Below the pieces are notes generated by a model, which saw only the letters and a list, made by a program, of their open reading frames with translations, was not told the origin of the DNA and searched no databases. The position numbers and the translations under genes are program-made. This document shows positions 11,577-23,289 of a stretch of DNA of 30,000 nucleotides, piece by piece; the stretch's first letter is position 1, and each line of letters starts with the position of its first letter. The DNA is taken from NCBI GenBank assembly GCA_015478945.1, contig JABUQX010042127.1, positions 1-30,000 on the forward strand, in the 5' to 3' direction. The stretch is from Trachelipus rathkii. Lineage: Eukaryota > Arthropoda > Malacostraca > Isopoda > Trachelipodidae.

Positions 11577-11584
11577 TGACGTCA
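11577..11584. promoter_or_regulatory. Third CRE-like palindrome
   Basis: A perfect TGACGTCA within GTGACGTCACG, at the left edge of a GC-raised segment. A regulatory role is possible but no gene start is established. Confidence 0.2.
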
Positions 11585-11589
11585 CGCTC

Positions 11590-12175
11590 ATTTCGTTAGG
11601 ACCCAACATCTCCTACGTACACATGGTCCGAAGACGCCATTGTGCGATTCATATACTCTATGTGATCATGCTCATTTTTCATGAGGTGTTTTGACATCAG
11701 AGCCGGTCTCACAGAAACAATGCACGCGTGTGTGAGCATTACCAGTGAGTACGTAGGTACCTGAGGTTTTTTTAACGATCCTGTGCCTGCTGCTCTTGGT
11801 GTGAACCGAACCGTGTGCCGTCCTCTCAGCCTGCTAGTTACCTCTATCCGACCAGATACTTCAGTGACCCACTTCCTCATCTCCGACGCTCTCTCTCTAG
11901 CTCTGAGCTACACGCGAGGTCACTCGATATCGGGAGGTTTTTGGGAGTTCTTTCCCACCCCTTCTACTTATACTTTTCAGCTCTCGTTGACAAAACCCCC
12001 CGCCGCAGTGTTTGGTATGTGTCTCATGAAACTCCACTGTTTGCCCTAATGCGATCTGTGGAGTGGACCATCAATCTTTTAAAACGAAAGCCGGTTCGGA
12101 AGCCCGAACAATTGAACTCGTAGCCACTGCGAGTACGTTTGTAACAATTTATACGAGATCGTAAAACGGCAGGGC
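11590..12175. other. GC-raised island with overlapping ORFs, nature unknown
   Basis: Base composition rises well above the surroundings. ORFs overlap on both strands: 102 codons at 11815-12123 (+), 88 codons at 11783-12049 (+) and 94 codons at 11596-11880 (-). None shows a recognisable domain, signal peptide or membrane helix. ORFs open on both strands here are expected because stop codons thin out at higher GC. It could be an old transposable-element fragment, a diverged exon or a regulatory island. Conservation in a related genome would decide. Confidence 0.3.
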
Positions 12176-12274
12176 CCAAAAAGTTGCGTTATAACTTATC
12201 TTTTTTTAATATTTAAGTGTTTTAGCAAAGATTATAACTCTCTCGATGGGTATGAAAATTTACTCTCTATAGTA

Positions 12275-12291
12275 TGATATATATATAATCT

Positions 12292-12341
<50 letters not shown>

Positions 12342-12590
12342 TTTATATTATATATAAATTATATATATTATATATATACTATATATACTATATATTTTAT
12401 CAGTGGCGATCGTGATAGGAAATGGATGGGGGTGCGATTTCACATTATATATATATATTTATATATATATAATATATATATAATATATATTTATATATAT
12501 ATATATGTATATAATATATAATATATATATATATAATATATAATATATAGATATATTATTATATATATTATATATATATAATATGCATTT
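12275..12590. repeat. (TA)n arrays around a short unique insert
   Basis: Two TA arrays flank a mixed stretch of about 45 bp at 12400-12445. Confidence 0.9.
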
Positions 12591-12722
12591 TACACAAGTT
12601 AGCCGCCTAATGAACATTATTCTACTTCGTACGGTAACACAATTACATAAAAAGAAGTTACCTGTTGCGATTGATTTAAAAAGTAATAAATAAATAAAAA
12701 AATAAATTACTTATTTTATAAA

Positions 12723-14440
12723 TTAAAAGTTCGTAGGTTTTTTATAATTGTAAGCATAAGCCATTTTTTGACTTGCGAATAAGTCAATCACAAGATTGTT
12801 AAAAGATGGATTGTGGACAATATTCTTTCTGTTGCAGCGCAAGCGGGCAATTCAGATCTTCTTGCCTCCATTTGTATCCGAATAACAGTTTTTATTCCTT
12901 TTTAATCTAGAAAAGCATCTTTCAGCTTCAGCAGATGCCATTGGATGTAGTGTAATTACAAATTTTAGCAACTTTATATTTCTTTAAACTGGATATTTTA
13001 TTTTTCAAATGTACTTATAAGTACAAGAGCTCCTTTCCGGGAATAAAATCTTCCCTGTAGAATAAAAATATTGAAGTTGCGATTTGAGTCTCAAGAATGA
13101 AGTTAAATTGAATGGATAAACAGTTAGATAGTTTTTCAGAATCATGTGGGAAAATGAAGGTTGGTCTATATCGAACTTTAAAGTGTTCAGCTCGAAAATT
13201 GAGCTGGATAGTAAATGATGCACTAAACGAAAACTCTCCTTAGGCTGAGATTTATTATGTCAAGCACTTTATACGCAGCAGCTTTTTTTTTACTTCCTAG
13301 TAATTGGAAGCATTAACGATCTTTCTTTTACTCACAAACATCAGATGTTCTCAATTCTTCCATTTGGTGTCTATCTGTTATAACTTTCCTAATGTCTAAT
13401 TGTAGTTCACTTCACAGCTTGTTTTATGAGATTACGTTGATTTCTTGATTGGTAATTTTATTATGAAACATATCTACGTGCGGCAATTATATGGCGGAAA
13501 ACAGTGAGCCAAAATCAAAAGTAGGATCAGTCAATAACCTTAAATCTGCTTGATCTCTGTGTTCCTGGTTGTTTGCTTTCATTTCGAATTTTTTCAAAGC
13601 ACTCTATCAATAGCTCTTATGTTAAACCATGTTTACAGTTCCGATGTTAAAATTCCATCTTGTTTAAGTTTTTGGCAACCGTTTCCACTAATTTTCAGAT
13701 CTAATATAAGACCTTGAGGAGATTGTGAAAGAAAAGGTTGAATATTATGTGTACATAGTTTTATGATAAGATTTCTCCAACTTCTGGAATTTGTAAGAAA
13801 CTGACTGAGTCATTATCAAATTAATTTGTGCGCATAACAAGTGTCATAATGTGCATTTGGATAATCTTTATAAATACGTTACAAGCAGTATGAACTTGTC
13901 ACTCAATAACTAACGGCACCAATTCATAACTTTGGAGCAATGCAATTTTTTTCTTGGGTACGTTCGTTAGAATGGTTTTAATTGATCATGAAATCATGCT
14001 ATGCTAATTGATTCTGACCCCTGTGAAGAGCTTGTGGGTTGAAATTACGTTCACCAAAATTTTCTTTAATTCCCGTGATATTCATAGCGGCAAAATTGAG
14101 AGTAATTGAAATTCGTTTGATATATCAGAGGTTTCATCTGCGATTATGCCTATAAAGCTAGCTTGTGAAATCTCTTTTAATATGTGCATCCTACATATTT
14201 CCCAAGAGCAGAAAGTAATCATTTTGTACTAGTAGTCCATTTGAAGTCATCCTTTGAAGAACGTTAGAGATACTTTTATTAAGTGTATCTTTAGTTGATT
14301 CTACTCAGGACTGATATATTTTTATTGAATGATTTAAACATACACCAGGATTCATAAGAATAGACTCTTCGTCTGATCCTTAAGGGGAAGTCAAGATTTT
14401 GCACCAAATTTGATGGCTTTTGATAATTCTTAGTAAAATG
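12723..14440 (-). pseudogene. Decayed hAT-family transposase (ZMYM1-like)
   Basis: Read on the minus strand, this is a broken transposase of the hAT cut-and-paste superfamily, of the kind often annotated as zinc finger MYM-type protein 1-like. ISQASFIGIIADETSDIS (ADETSDIS at 14118-14141) carries the first catalytic Asp of the RNase H-like fold. YPNAHYDTCYAH (CYAH at 13828-13839) matches the usual CYAHQLNL motif. A block like PHVDMFHNKITNQEIN is near 13470. PMASAEAERCFSRLKRNK near 12890-12950 is the C-terminal dimerisation region. The last 70-odd codons stay in one frame to a TAA at 12723-12725, except for one in-frame TGA. Elsewhere stops and frameshifts are frequent. The N-terminal part and both transposon ends were not recognised, so limits are approximate. 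It cannot be active as it stands. It may be kin to the hAT-like element at 9959-10796, but nothing seen links them directly. Confidence 0.85.
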
Positions 14441-15165
14441 TTATCATATACATATACTAGTAATATATGAAGATTGTGGCATTCAATTGCTTGTTTGTAA
14501 GCAGATCAATTTTTTTTAGTATATCTCTTTTCGTAATCAAGATGTATTTTGCTAATTAGCTCTTATTGATCTCTCACTATAGCACTTACAAGAAGCATTC
14601 AAATTGTTATACTCTATTTGAACTGAAGTAGATGGCGCCCTAAATCAGTCACAATACCAATCTAGCCCAAGATGATCTCCTTCAATAGCAACATGGGATA
14701 AGCCAAAATAGAGCGTATGTTATCTCTGAGGAGCCGCAGAGCCATTTCTGTTGTCTTCTTATTATAATCCTGCACTTTCTCTCAGCAAGATTAACGGTAT
14801 TTTTGCTTCATTGTATGATGTCTTGTGTTTCAATCTTTAATATTTCAATTCCTTTTCGCGTTCATAAGCCAACAAGTAACTTATTACACACTTCTATTTC
14901 CTTCCACGAGAAATCTTGAAAACTTAATATTATTTAATATATTTATATAGCTAATCAAAAAAATGATAATATATTCTACCAAATTTAAACAACAAATATA
15001 AACAACCTACTTTAATGACATTTAACTAACAATACACAAACATAAAATCAAGATCAAGTAGCACATCACAAATTAAAAAATAAAATTATATATAAAATTC
15101 AATGGCTAAGGCCTCTCCAACAAAACTCTCACAAAACATAAATAACCTTATCACACTTGGAATAT
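14441..15165. other. Unrecognised DNA upstream of the hAT transposase remnant
   Basis: This could hold the diverged N-terminal part or 5' end of the minus-strand hAT element, but no zinc-finger pattern or terminal repeat was identified. Confidence 0.4.
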
Positions 15166-15167
15166 GA

Positions 15168-15450
15168 ATATAATATATATTATATATATAACTAATCTAA
15201 TGGACGTTATATATATATTTTGAAATATTATTTATATATAGATATCAATTTAAACTTGGTTCACTTTATATAAATATTATATATATATATTATAAATATA
15301 ATTTATAAATATTATATAGTAGTAATATATATATATATATATATTAATATAATAGTTTAATATTCTATATATATATTAATATTATATATTAGATATAATA
15401 AATATATTATATATATATATATTATATTATGATATATATATATATAATTA
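15168..15450. repeat. (TA)n-rich array
   Basis: TA runs with slips and short interruptions. Confidence 0.85.
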
Positions 15451-16940
15451 GATATAAAGTGTACGCAACTTACGCTGCCTGGTTCATCGCTCCAAAGTAA
15501 GCATTTTTATAATCTCTTCTATATTGCTCGCAGCGTATAATTTTTACATAACTGTTTGAGACTAGTCGAGGAGGATGAATCGATTTCGCTCGCTTCAAAC
15601 TTTCAAGTACTTTTCGTATCACAGAACAATGAATCCACAAAACTACTATTAACTGAGAACTTTCTATGACATCTATTCCCTATACATTATTATTAGATGA
15701 AATTCATTCTTTACGTTTGCCTGCTTTATACAGAGTTTTTACAATTCTCATTCCCAGCATTTTCTACTGCAACGGATCTATAATTAAGTGTTATAATTAC
15801 AGAAATTTATCTTTACATTATAGTGAGCAGAGGAGCGGTCCGCATAAGTCGCTTCTAAAACACGAGTCGCCACTTGCGAATTATATTTATCTATAATAAC
15901 TAAAAAAATCACTCAGATAGATAAATAGTAATTAATAATAATATATCATATATTAATACTATGTATTTATTATTGATATTACTATATAATCTCACCAAAC
16001 TACACTATTATTATATAACCAAAAAACCTCACTAACTACCTAATAATATATACCCCCTACCACAACAACTATTTAGCACACTCATACAAGGCTCGCATCA
16101 AGTTTCCTTACTCGAAATAATCTACTCGTTCTTCAATATATGTATACCCCTAATACAAACAATTTTATAATTCCCTCTACTTTAAAAAAAATTACGGTTT
16201 ATTAAGTATATTTCCTATGCAACTCTATCTCTAATACAAAAAATTCTCTAGACGACTCACGTTTCTCTTTTTTATATATATTTTTATAAAGAACAAAAAT
16301 ATGATAATCGAAATAAGATGTTTTGGAGGCCAAAGTCTACATACTTAAATAACATGCCAACGCTTAGACTAATTAACACCATTTAACACACATAAATCAC
16401 ACATTTACTGTGTCTTTTATCTCACAAGCAAAAAATGCATATAACCATAAATTCAAATAACAATTCACCACAATCTACACTTCAGATTTAATACCATTTG
16501 ATATACCCTCCTCACTAACTACGCTTCTATAAATAATGTTCAGTCGGATATGGGACTTTAATCAGACCACGACACATTTTAGTGACATTCTAAACACAGC
16601 AGAGTGACCGCTAATTACCTCTTAAGGAATAGATGTATACCTTCGATTAATAAGATTATTGACACGCGAGTAATAGCTATGGAAATATATTATAGAACAA
16701 CATGCTGTTCAAACAACGCTTGTTCGCCAATCGAGCCAGATTGATTTCATATAACTGCTGCTAATCACGTCGTTATATCTTCACCAAATAAACACACTGC
16801 TCACACTTATATTGGCTTCGCATAGACTCAACAGTATGGTAAACGAGTGATTAAAAGATAATTATTTCCATAATTTCTCATAATTTCATATCTAAATCAC
16901 ATTGCCATAATAAATATATAAAAACATAAAATATAACACT
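15451..16940. other. Unrecognised AT-rich DNA
   Basis: A 76-codon plus-strand ORF (15666-15896) has no recognised motif. The plus strand is pyrimidine- and A-rich from about 15900 to 16500, with no element signature. I see nothing else. Confidence 0.5.
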
Positions 16941-16952
16941 ACACTCACTTTG

Positions 16953-17016
16953 GAAAAAAAAAAAGATATTGTAAAGACATTAAAAAAAATAAAAAAAAAA
17001 TAAAAAAAAAAATAAA
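16953..17016 (+). repeat. A-rich low-complexity tract
   Basis: Runs of 8-12 A are separated by single T or short breaks. The Phe-rich minus-strand ORF (16945-17157) is a by-product of this tract. Confidence 0.85.
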
Positions 17017-17230
17017 CGAGAGCATAATATATGAGTAACAATGATATATTACATAACAAAGGTATACTCTGTTATTATATAGAGAAACATGTAGTAGAGA
17101 ACAAATAGAAGACCTCTTAAAAATGTTGAAATCAAAGGAGGGCGATTTCCAAGACACTCATTACCATAGAGAAGGCAAAAATAGGCAAAAGAGTAGCAGA
17201 ATACGTTTTGCAAAATTAAGAAGATGAACG

Positions 17231-17560
17231 CTAATAATTTACACTACACATAATGCTTCGTGATAATCGAATCGAGAGAAGCAGAGAGACCATCGTAGAT
17301 TTCGCAACACTCTTCTCTCGCTCTCTCACATGTATACGAAGGCGTGAACTTATAGATAGATAGCAATCTGTCTGACCTATCTCGCAGCAATAAATATAAC
17401 CACATAAAAAAACTATAACACGAAATGCATTCACTTTAACTACTAGACGACAGCTACTTACAGAACACAAACTCTCAGATAGCGCATATATAGATGCAAG
17501 TAAAACATAGCTCGTTAGTTGGCTCTCGAGAACGGATAAAATGTAACCAGCCGTATTCAT
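17231..17560 (-). other. 109-codon ORF of doubtful coding status
   Basis: The translation is open for 109 codons but shows no domain or motif I can name. It lies 190 bp downstream of a longer minus-strand ORF (17751-18347), in a segment of raised GC. There is no splice site or promoter evidence. It is most likely a chance ORF; the spacing and shared strand leave a small possibility of exons of one gene. Confidence 0.1.
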
Positions 17561-17750
17561 CTCTCACGAGTACCTAGAATGAGAATATTACAGCCTCAGG
17601 GAACATAAACAGAGATAGCAGGGATATGCAGGGAAATATTATAGAGCAAAATAATCAATTTGCTTTAGAACTAAGATAAAAATAAAGCTAGTGTAATACC
17701 ACCAAACAATACAACATCTACTGTCTCTCTATAAAACGCGACTCACTCAC

Positions 17751-18347
17751 CTAAGGAAGATCGCAAGGATAGATATCTGCAAAGATCGCTCTGTGTACTT
17801 GCACGCGCTTAGGAAGGAATTCAAACAGACACTGCGACTTCACACTACTGGCAAGCGCTCGTTTTACGCGAAGATATGAGGAAAAATACCACGAGGAGCC
17901 AAAGAACAGTGCATGGAAGATATACATATACGTACTAAATAGAAAGTTACAATAAGAGATATAAGAAAAAACTAATAGAATGCGAGATAAAAAATTGTTT
18001 GTCGTACACATATTTGGCTGATGGAGCGGAGTGCGGTGTCGCTCGATATAGGAGACTAAAATAGATAGAAGAGAGAGAATTCTAAAGGACTGTAGCGGCT
18101 CTAGCAGCGCCAGAAGATAAAGATCATACAACATGCTTCGGTTGAGAATAGAGGGGCAGGAAGGTATGAGATAGAAGAGAGTATAGAGTAGGATCGGCAG
18201 ATCAGGAAATAGTTCACGATATGTTTGACAAGGAAGGGTCGACATTGTTGGGTTGAGATCCGGAGTCTGGTTATTGGGGAGAGTAAAATTTTTGAGAACG
18301 AGAGACTCTGCTAACACATCGCGTCTCATATATCTCCTCACATACAT
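17751..18347 (-). other. 198-codon ORF of doubtful coding status (longest in window)
   Basis: This is the longest open frame in the window, from an ATG to a stop on the minus strand. The predicted product is rich in Leu, Ser, Tyr and Phe, with two vaguely hydrophobic stretches around residues 50-100 and 115-155. It has no signal peptide, no clear conserved motif and no family I recognise. The complementary strand is purine-rich with few pyrimidine runs, and such bias alone lengthens antisense ORFs. No transcript evidence can be read from the sequence. It could be a lineage-specific gene, a transposable-element remnant or chance, and chance is favoured. Confidence 0.15.
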
Positions 18348-18349
18348 TA

Positions 18350-20395
18350 GCAGAAACTCTATAGCTCATGGTCGTTTCTGAAGAACTCTTTGTGCAGGAT
18401 AACAAAACAGACGGACACGCTCACTTCAATCAGAGATATATATAGAGTCTTCATTGGCACTACGTTCTCAAAGTGACACCCACTCTACTTTATATATCCA
18501 ACGTAAACAGACGTATATAGAAACTACTTATATCTTTTACTCTCTACGAAGAATGTGGCATAACCCAAGTCACGCAAAACTTAATAGGTTGGTTATATTC
18601 CTAATAATTTAATGGAGAGTTGAGTGAGCATTGCATATATAGAAGGGTATGACATATAGCCAGCAATACACAACAAACTGTATACTGCCTGCTATAGTAG
18701 GAGTATGTTATTAATTATCACGGGTAAGTTAATTTATATTATATTATATATATATATATTCATTAAGTCTTTATTCAATATGAGAATAACTTAAAATCAT
18801 TCTGCGATAGCTGATTTTAGATCAATTAAATGTGATCATTTAGACAACTTATCCTGCCCACTCACAATTCGATTATATAATTACTGTATGAAACTAATTT
18901 ACTGTAAGTAATTATAGCCCTAATATATATATATATAATTATATTATATTAATATAGCAATGATGACTAAAGTTAATAACTTAGATTATATCTTATCCAC
19001 ATATTTGTAAGGTAGAAATAATAGATAATTATATTAAATAAGTATATTTAATTAATATAATTAATTGATAAAATTATATAATTATATAGAAATGTTAATT
19101 AGAATTTTACCTGTAAAAATATAGTGATAAATATAATGAAGACTTTGTCAAATAAAGTTATTAAGAATACTGAGAATACTGTTATTAGCATATAATGAGG
19201 CTGAGATAATCTAATGAATAATAGAAAGTAGATATTAATTTAGCTATCTAACAGCTAAATTTAAAAATAAAAAATTTAATACGATACTTATGTTAATGAA
19301 TAAATCCTAGTATATATCTGAGACATTGCATTGAAAGACGTTATCTTTATTTATAATTTAACTAAACTTTCTAAATATAAATACTGAGGGTGATGAATAT
19401 CGCTGTCACCACACGACAGCGACGTACAGCGAGATTTTCAGAGCTCAACTGTCGCGTATTTTAACCTAGTAATTTTGGCGAGGAGCTAATTTGGCATCTA
19501 TCTGGTTCATTAAGGAGAACTAGGCTCAGACGAATCATCATTTACTTGAGAGTATTATACTTATTCTATTTGGTCCCACACCTTATAAGGTGTAATCTAG
19601 AATTCGAAAGATATAGATAGACTGTGGTTCGAGTCGAATTATTATCTCTCAGCGATGCACTATTTCCCGGAGTCCCAACTTTTAGAGAAGTAACAACAGT
19701 TCTTTCCTATTAGGTTTCACTCGTTCATATAGAAACAGCCCTCTACAGTAAACATTCTCATTAAGTATAACACTGATGTTATAAATACACGTTGAATTAG
19801 TGTTAGGGAATAGATATGAAAATTATACTCTTGGATCCTCGATAGATAACATATAACTATGCTGTATAATGAATTAAATATCATAATAAGATTAACATAT
19901 TGATACACAATTGTGGGTTTAGGTATTAATTTGCGTACAATGACATACTCATAATTTGGATGGGATAGGAAGAGGAAGAGCCTGCGAGTATACATTCTCA
20001 AGCTTCATCTCTCAGAAAACGGGACTCTCACGGTAAGGCTCATGAAAAAAACTTACTCAAATTTCATAATTCATCGACTGGTCTATAAGAACTCTTTCCT
20101 TGACCTCTTTTCCGAACCGATGATTGTTTGGTTGTCCATTCTTCGCCTAAAACTATACCTATATTTTGATTGCTTCTTAGGGTCAACTCCTCACTCATTT
20201 TAAATACATACATTGTGCAGGTTTTGTATACAAGAAGGATTGTTGAACCTTTTGATAGCATTCCGCATCATTAGATTGCCCTTGTTATGATTAAATTTTG
20301 ATAGGTGGACAAACGACAAATACACTATCAATATAACAGATTGGGAAATGGTAGTGTAGAATTATGAGTAGACACTAATGGTATGTGTAGTTAGG
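18350..20395. other. Unrecognised AT-rich DNA
   Basis: Short minus-strand ORFs (19717-20001 and 20064-20261) lack motifs. A perfect 16-bp palindrome, ACACCTTATAAGGTGT, lies at 19578-19593. No RNA gene or element was recognised. Confidence 0.5.
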
Positions 20396-20399
20396 TGAG

Positions 20400-20684
20400 G
20401 TTAGAGATACACATCTGTCAACATGAAATCTCGCTTGCTCTGGAAGAGAGGTTGCTTATAGCTTCTACAGAGAAGTGCTTTTCCGTGCGAGTATTATTTA
20501 CTCCTTTCAACGTCTTCATTGGCAGACTGGCAGCACGTTCTCGCTCCGAGAGGCAGCTATAATAGCCGTAGATTGATGTGGAAGACTGGCTTACGTGGCA
20601 CGCGTCTGCCGCGCGTACTCTCTCACCGATCACACATATTATTATGTGTCAGCGGGGACGCCATACCTGGCTTCACCTTTAAAA
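20400..20684. other. GC- and CpG-raised segment
   Basis: CpG is locally common, for example GGCACGCGTCTGCCGCGCGT near 20600, against an AT-rich background. It lies directly upstream of the weak exon candidate at 20685. It could be a promoter region or an old element. Nothing decisive is visible. Confidence 0.2.
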
Positions 20685-20877
20685 ATGCCTCCGCGCAACA
20701 CCTATAGTAAACAACCAGATAGGTTAATATTGACACGCACCGTACACGAACAACCAGCGCAATTCACACATACACAGGTCATTGAACACACACATGCTTC
20801 GGGATATCATTTAAAGCGCACACACATATCGCCAAGTGGCAACCTTACTTCCATACGCATCTATAAAAAAATGACAG
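20685..20877 (+). CDS. Weak candidate first coding exon
   Basis: A frame begins at ATG 20685 (context TTAAAAATGCC, product starting MPPRNTYSKQPDRL). It stays open for 64 codons and reaches a good 5' splice site, CAG|GTACGT, at 20877/20878. The frame extends upstream of the ATG as well, to 20595. The product is basic, polar and rich in His and Thr, with no recognised domain, and part of it is driven by CA-repeat-like DNA. No matching acceptor exon could be found by eye. I regard it as unproven. Confidence 0.12.
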
Positions 20878-20885
20878 GTACGTGA

Positions 20886-22071
20886 CGTGATAATTCATAT
20901 AAAGATATTATCATTATTATATGATAACATGCCTTAACTAAATAGAGAGAATGTGGCATATTTTCTATGGCTCCTCCTATAATAATTAACTAGTAATGCC
21001 ATTATATATATCTACTTGTAAAGGTTTAAATTTACATATAAACTCAAAATAGATCCATTACTCAAAGTTTTACAACGTTCTCAAACAGCCAAAAGTATTT
21101 ACCCTAATACACAGTATTATTAAGGTATACTTACACATTACATCTACTTAGCGATATTGGCTTTTATATCCCTCGACAATATTACTATGTATCGCATTTC
21201 AAAGGCTCGTGACGTACATCTTGCTTACTCGTATATATAATATAAATTTCAACGTATCACGATTGATTTACTCCATTATTATCCTATTTTCCGAGAGCGA
21301 GTGGATACTATAAAGCTAGTTGAGCAGGGTACTAGTACGAGACTCATTATATTGTAATATTATCTGTGAATTCTCATAGAGAAATGCAGAGCAATATTTC
21401 TGAGTAAATAGTGAATTAACTGAACAACTGAGTCCTTAGGTTTGTTGTTATTACTCCTTTAGTAAAGCACATACATTCATAATCCATAATACTGTAAATA
21501 GTAGACACACCGCAGAAGGAACTAAAACAACCAAAATCACTCGCACACACAAGTACGCACGAAGAGTACACTCAACCACATCGACTCACAAAAGGTCCAA
21601 AACACGGTGAGATGAATTCGTGCTCTGATCTGTAAAATTAGCTGTCTATAGAATGGGAATTACGCCCTGCCCCCCTCCTCCGACCCCACCCTACTGACCC
21701 GCCAACCTAGATGCATAAAATTTTCCCGGACGAATAGTTTATCCTAAATAATCAAAGTTAACACACAAGAGGCCACGTGATAGTGTGTCATGTGTCTATC
21801 AAGACTGCAATTATTTTTAAATATTAAATAGCTCAAGAAGTCGATATTGAAGTCAGAGAAAGATCCAAGAGTGAACGTACCGTCAAACCCTTAAAATTTA
21901 CAATAACAACAAAAATACAAAAAATCAAAAAAGCAAAACAAAACAAAACAAACAAGTGTAAATATCAAGAGGAAACATGAGGAGAAAAGAGAAAAAAACA
22001 TAAAAAATTTTTTTAGGAAATCTTTGAATGTATAATTTACAAAAAACCTTTTTTCTAGTCTTAAATGTACA
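20886..22071. other. Unrecognised DNA with a C-rich patch
   Basis: A short C-rich tract at about 21665-21705 (CCCTGCCCCCCTCCTCCG type) stands out from the AT-rich background. A- and AAAAC-rich sequence at 21900-22010 produces a Phe-rich minus-strand ORF that is not a gene. Confidence 0.5.
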
Positions 22072-22332
22072 TTGACAAAAAATAGTTGCAAATCATTTTC
22101 TTTAAACGTATTAAGCAAAAGCATCTCTAACTTCTTAACAATAAAGAGAGATTACATTACAAATGTCAACAAATGTATTTCAAATGGTTCTGGCGGCACC
22201 CTGACAAGAAATCGGACTACCAGCCGGCACCGGCACATAGCAACCCCTAGGGTTACGAAGACGGGCAAAGGCAGAATTCTCCAATGGCACCAGACGGAAC
22301 AGAGTACAATATTTAGAATCGACAAGAGTTAA
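22072..22332 (+). other. 86-codon ORF of doubtful coding status
   Basis: The second half (from about 22185) is GC-richer than the first and encodes a basic Arg/Thr-rich stretch (GGTLTRNRTTSRHRH). No family was recognised. The abrupt composition change suggests the ORF crosses a junction between unlike sequences, so it is probably not a real gene. Confidence 0.1.
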
Positions 22333-22915
22333 TTCGAATTTAAAAGTGGTTGATGAAAAGAGAAATTTTCCTAGAAAACATAAACAATTATACTAAAGTT
22401 TTTCAATCTAATACATTACAGAGTATGTCTACCGTAGATTGTTAATAATATATCAGTTAGGTTATATATACAGATGATCATTAATTCTATACTTAATTAG
22501 GCTATCTATTTTCATAGACGCTTTTCAATTAAGAAAACTACATTATTATAAATTATTTAAATCATATATTCAACATAACAAACGACGATATAACCGGACC
22601 TAAGATTAAAAAAAGTTAAATAATCTTATCCAGGTTAATCAGTGGACATATAAATAATGATATATATTTAATTACATATCAGATATTCTACGGCTAATAG
22701 AATGTATATCACAAGACTACGTGGGGTATTTAAAAGGTTATTAAATTCAATAATGATAATTAGACACCCGTGAACGGAAGAATTTTATAGGAATATTAAG
22801 AAGAAAAGTGTTAAATAATTAGATAGGGATTATTTATAATATAATGGTGGATTATAATTTACCAGGAGAGGTTTAGTGATATATATACTTTATATTATTA
22901 TTAGGTTGTATTTTT
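22333..22915. other. Unrecognised AT-rich DNA
   Basis: No gene, RNA or repeat signature was seen. Confidence 0.5.
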
Positions 22916-22919
22916 GCAA

Positions 22920-23165
22920 TATAAATTAAATATAAAATTATATATATGATATATAAATAAATATTATAATATATTTATATATATATATTATATAATAAAT
23001 TATATAAATATATAATAATATTAATAATAACTATAACTAATTAATATTTTAAATATTAGATAATATTATATTAATATAATATATATTATATAATATATAT
23101 ATATATAATATATATATTAATATAGTATATAATTATAATATATATATATATATATAATAGATATG
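22920..23165. repeat. (TA)n-rich array
   Basis: TA/TAA runs with slips, ending just before the LINE remnant. Confidence 0.85.
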
Positions 23166-23289
23166 AATATATCTATTTAGGAGTATAGAATTTTGAATTA
23201 TGTCAAGTGGTGAATCTTGAGAGAGTTTAAGAGTATATTATGGTAGAGATATAATTGGGCTAGGGGTGTTAAAAGGAGGTGGTTTGAAG

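Noticed and set aside
13005..13223. 72-codon minus-strand ORF
   Set aside because: It lies within the decayed hAT transposase span and adds no recognised motif of its own; treated as part of that pseudogene.
3126..18639. Shared 15-mer TGAGCATTGCATATA at 3126-3140 and 18625-18639
   Set aside because: Similarity does not extend either way, and one shared AT-rich 15-mer is plausible by chance in a 30-kb window.
19578..19593. Perfect 16-bp palindrome ACACCTTATAAGGTGT
   Set aside because: No second site, T run or neighbouring gene suggests a terminator or operator; kept only as a note.
19571..19640. GGTTCGAGTC near 19625, resembling a tRNA T-loop/B box
   Set aside because: The bases on either side do not pair to form a T stem, and no A box or acceptor stem lies at the right distance.
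20418..20633. 71-codon minus-strand ORF in the CpG-raised segment
   Set aside because: No motif, and it overlaps plus-strand ORFs equally long; expected where GC is locally higher.
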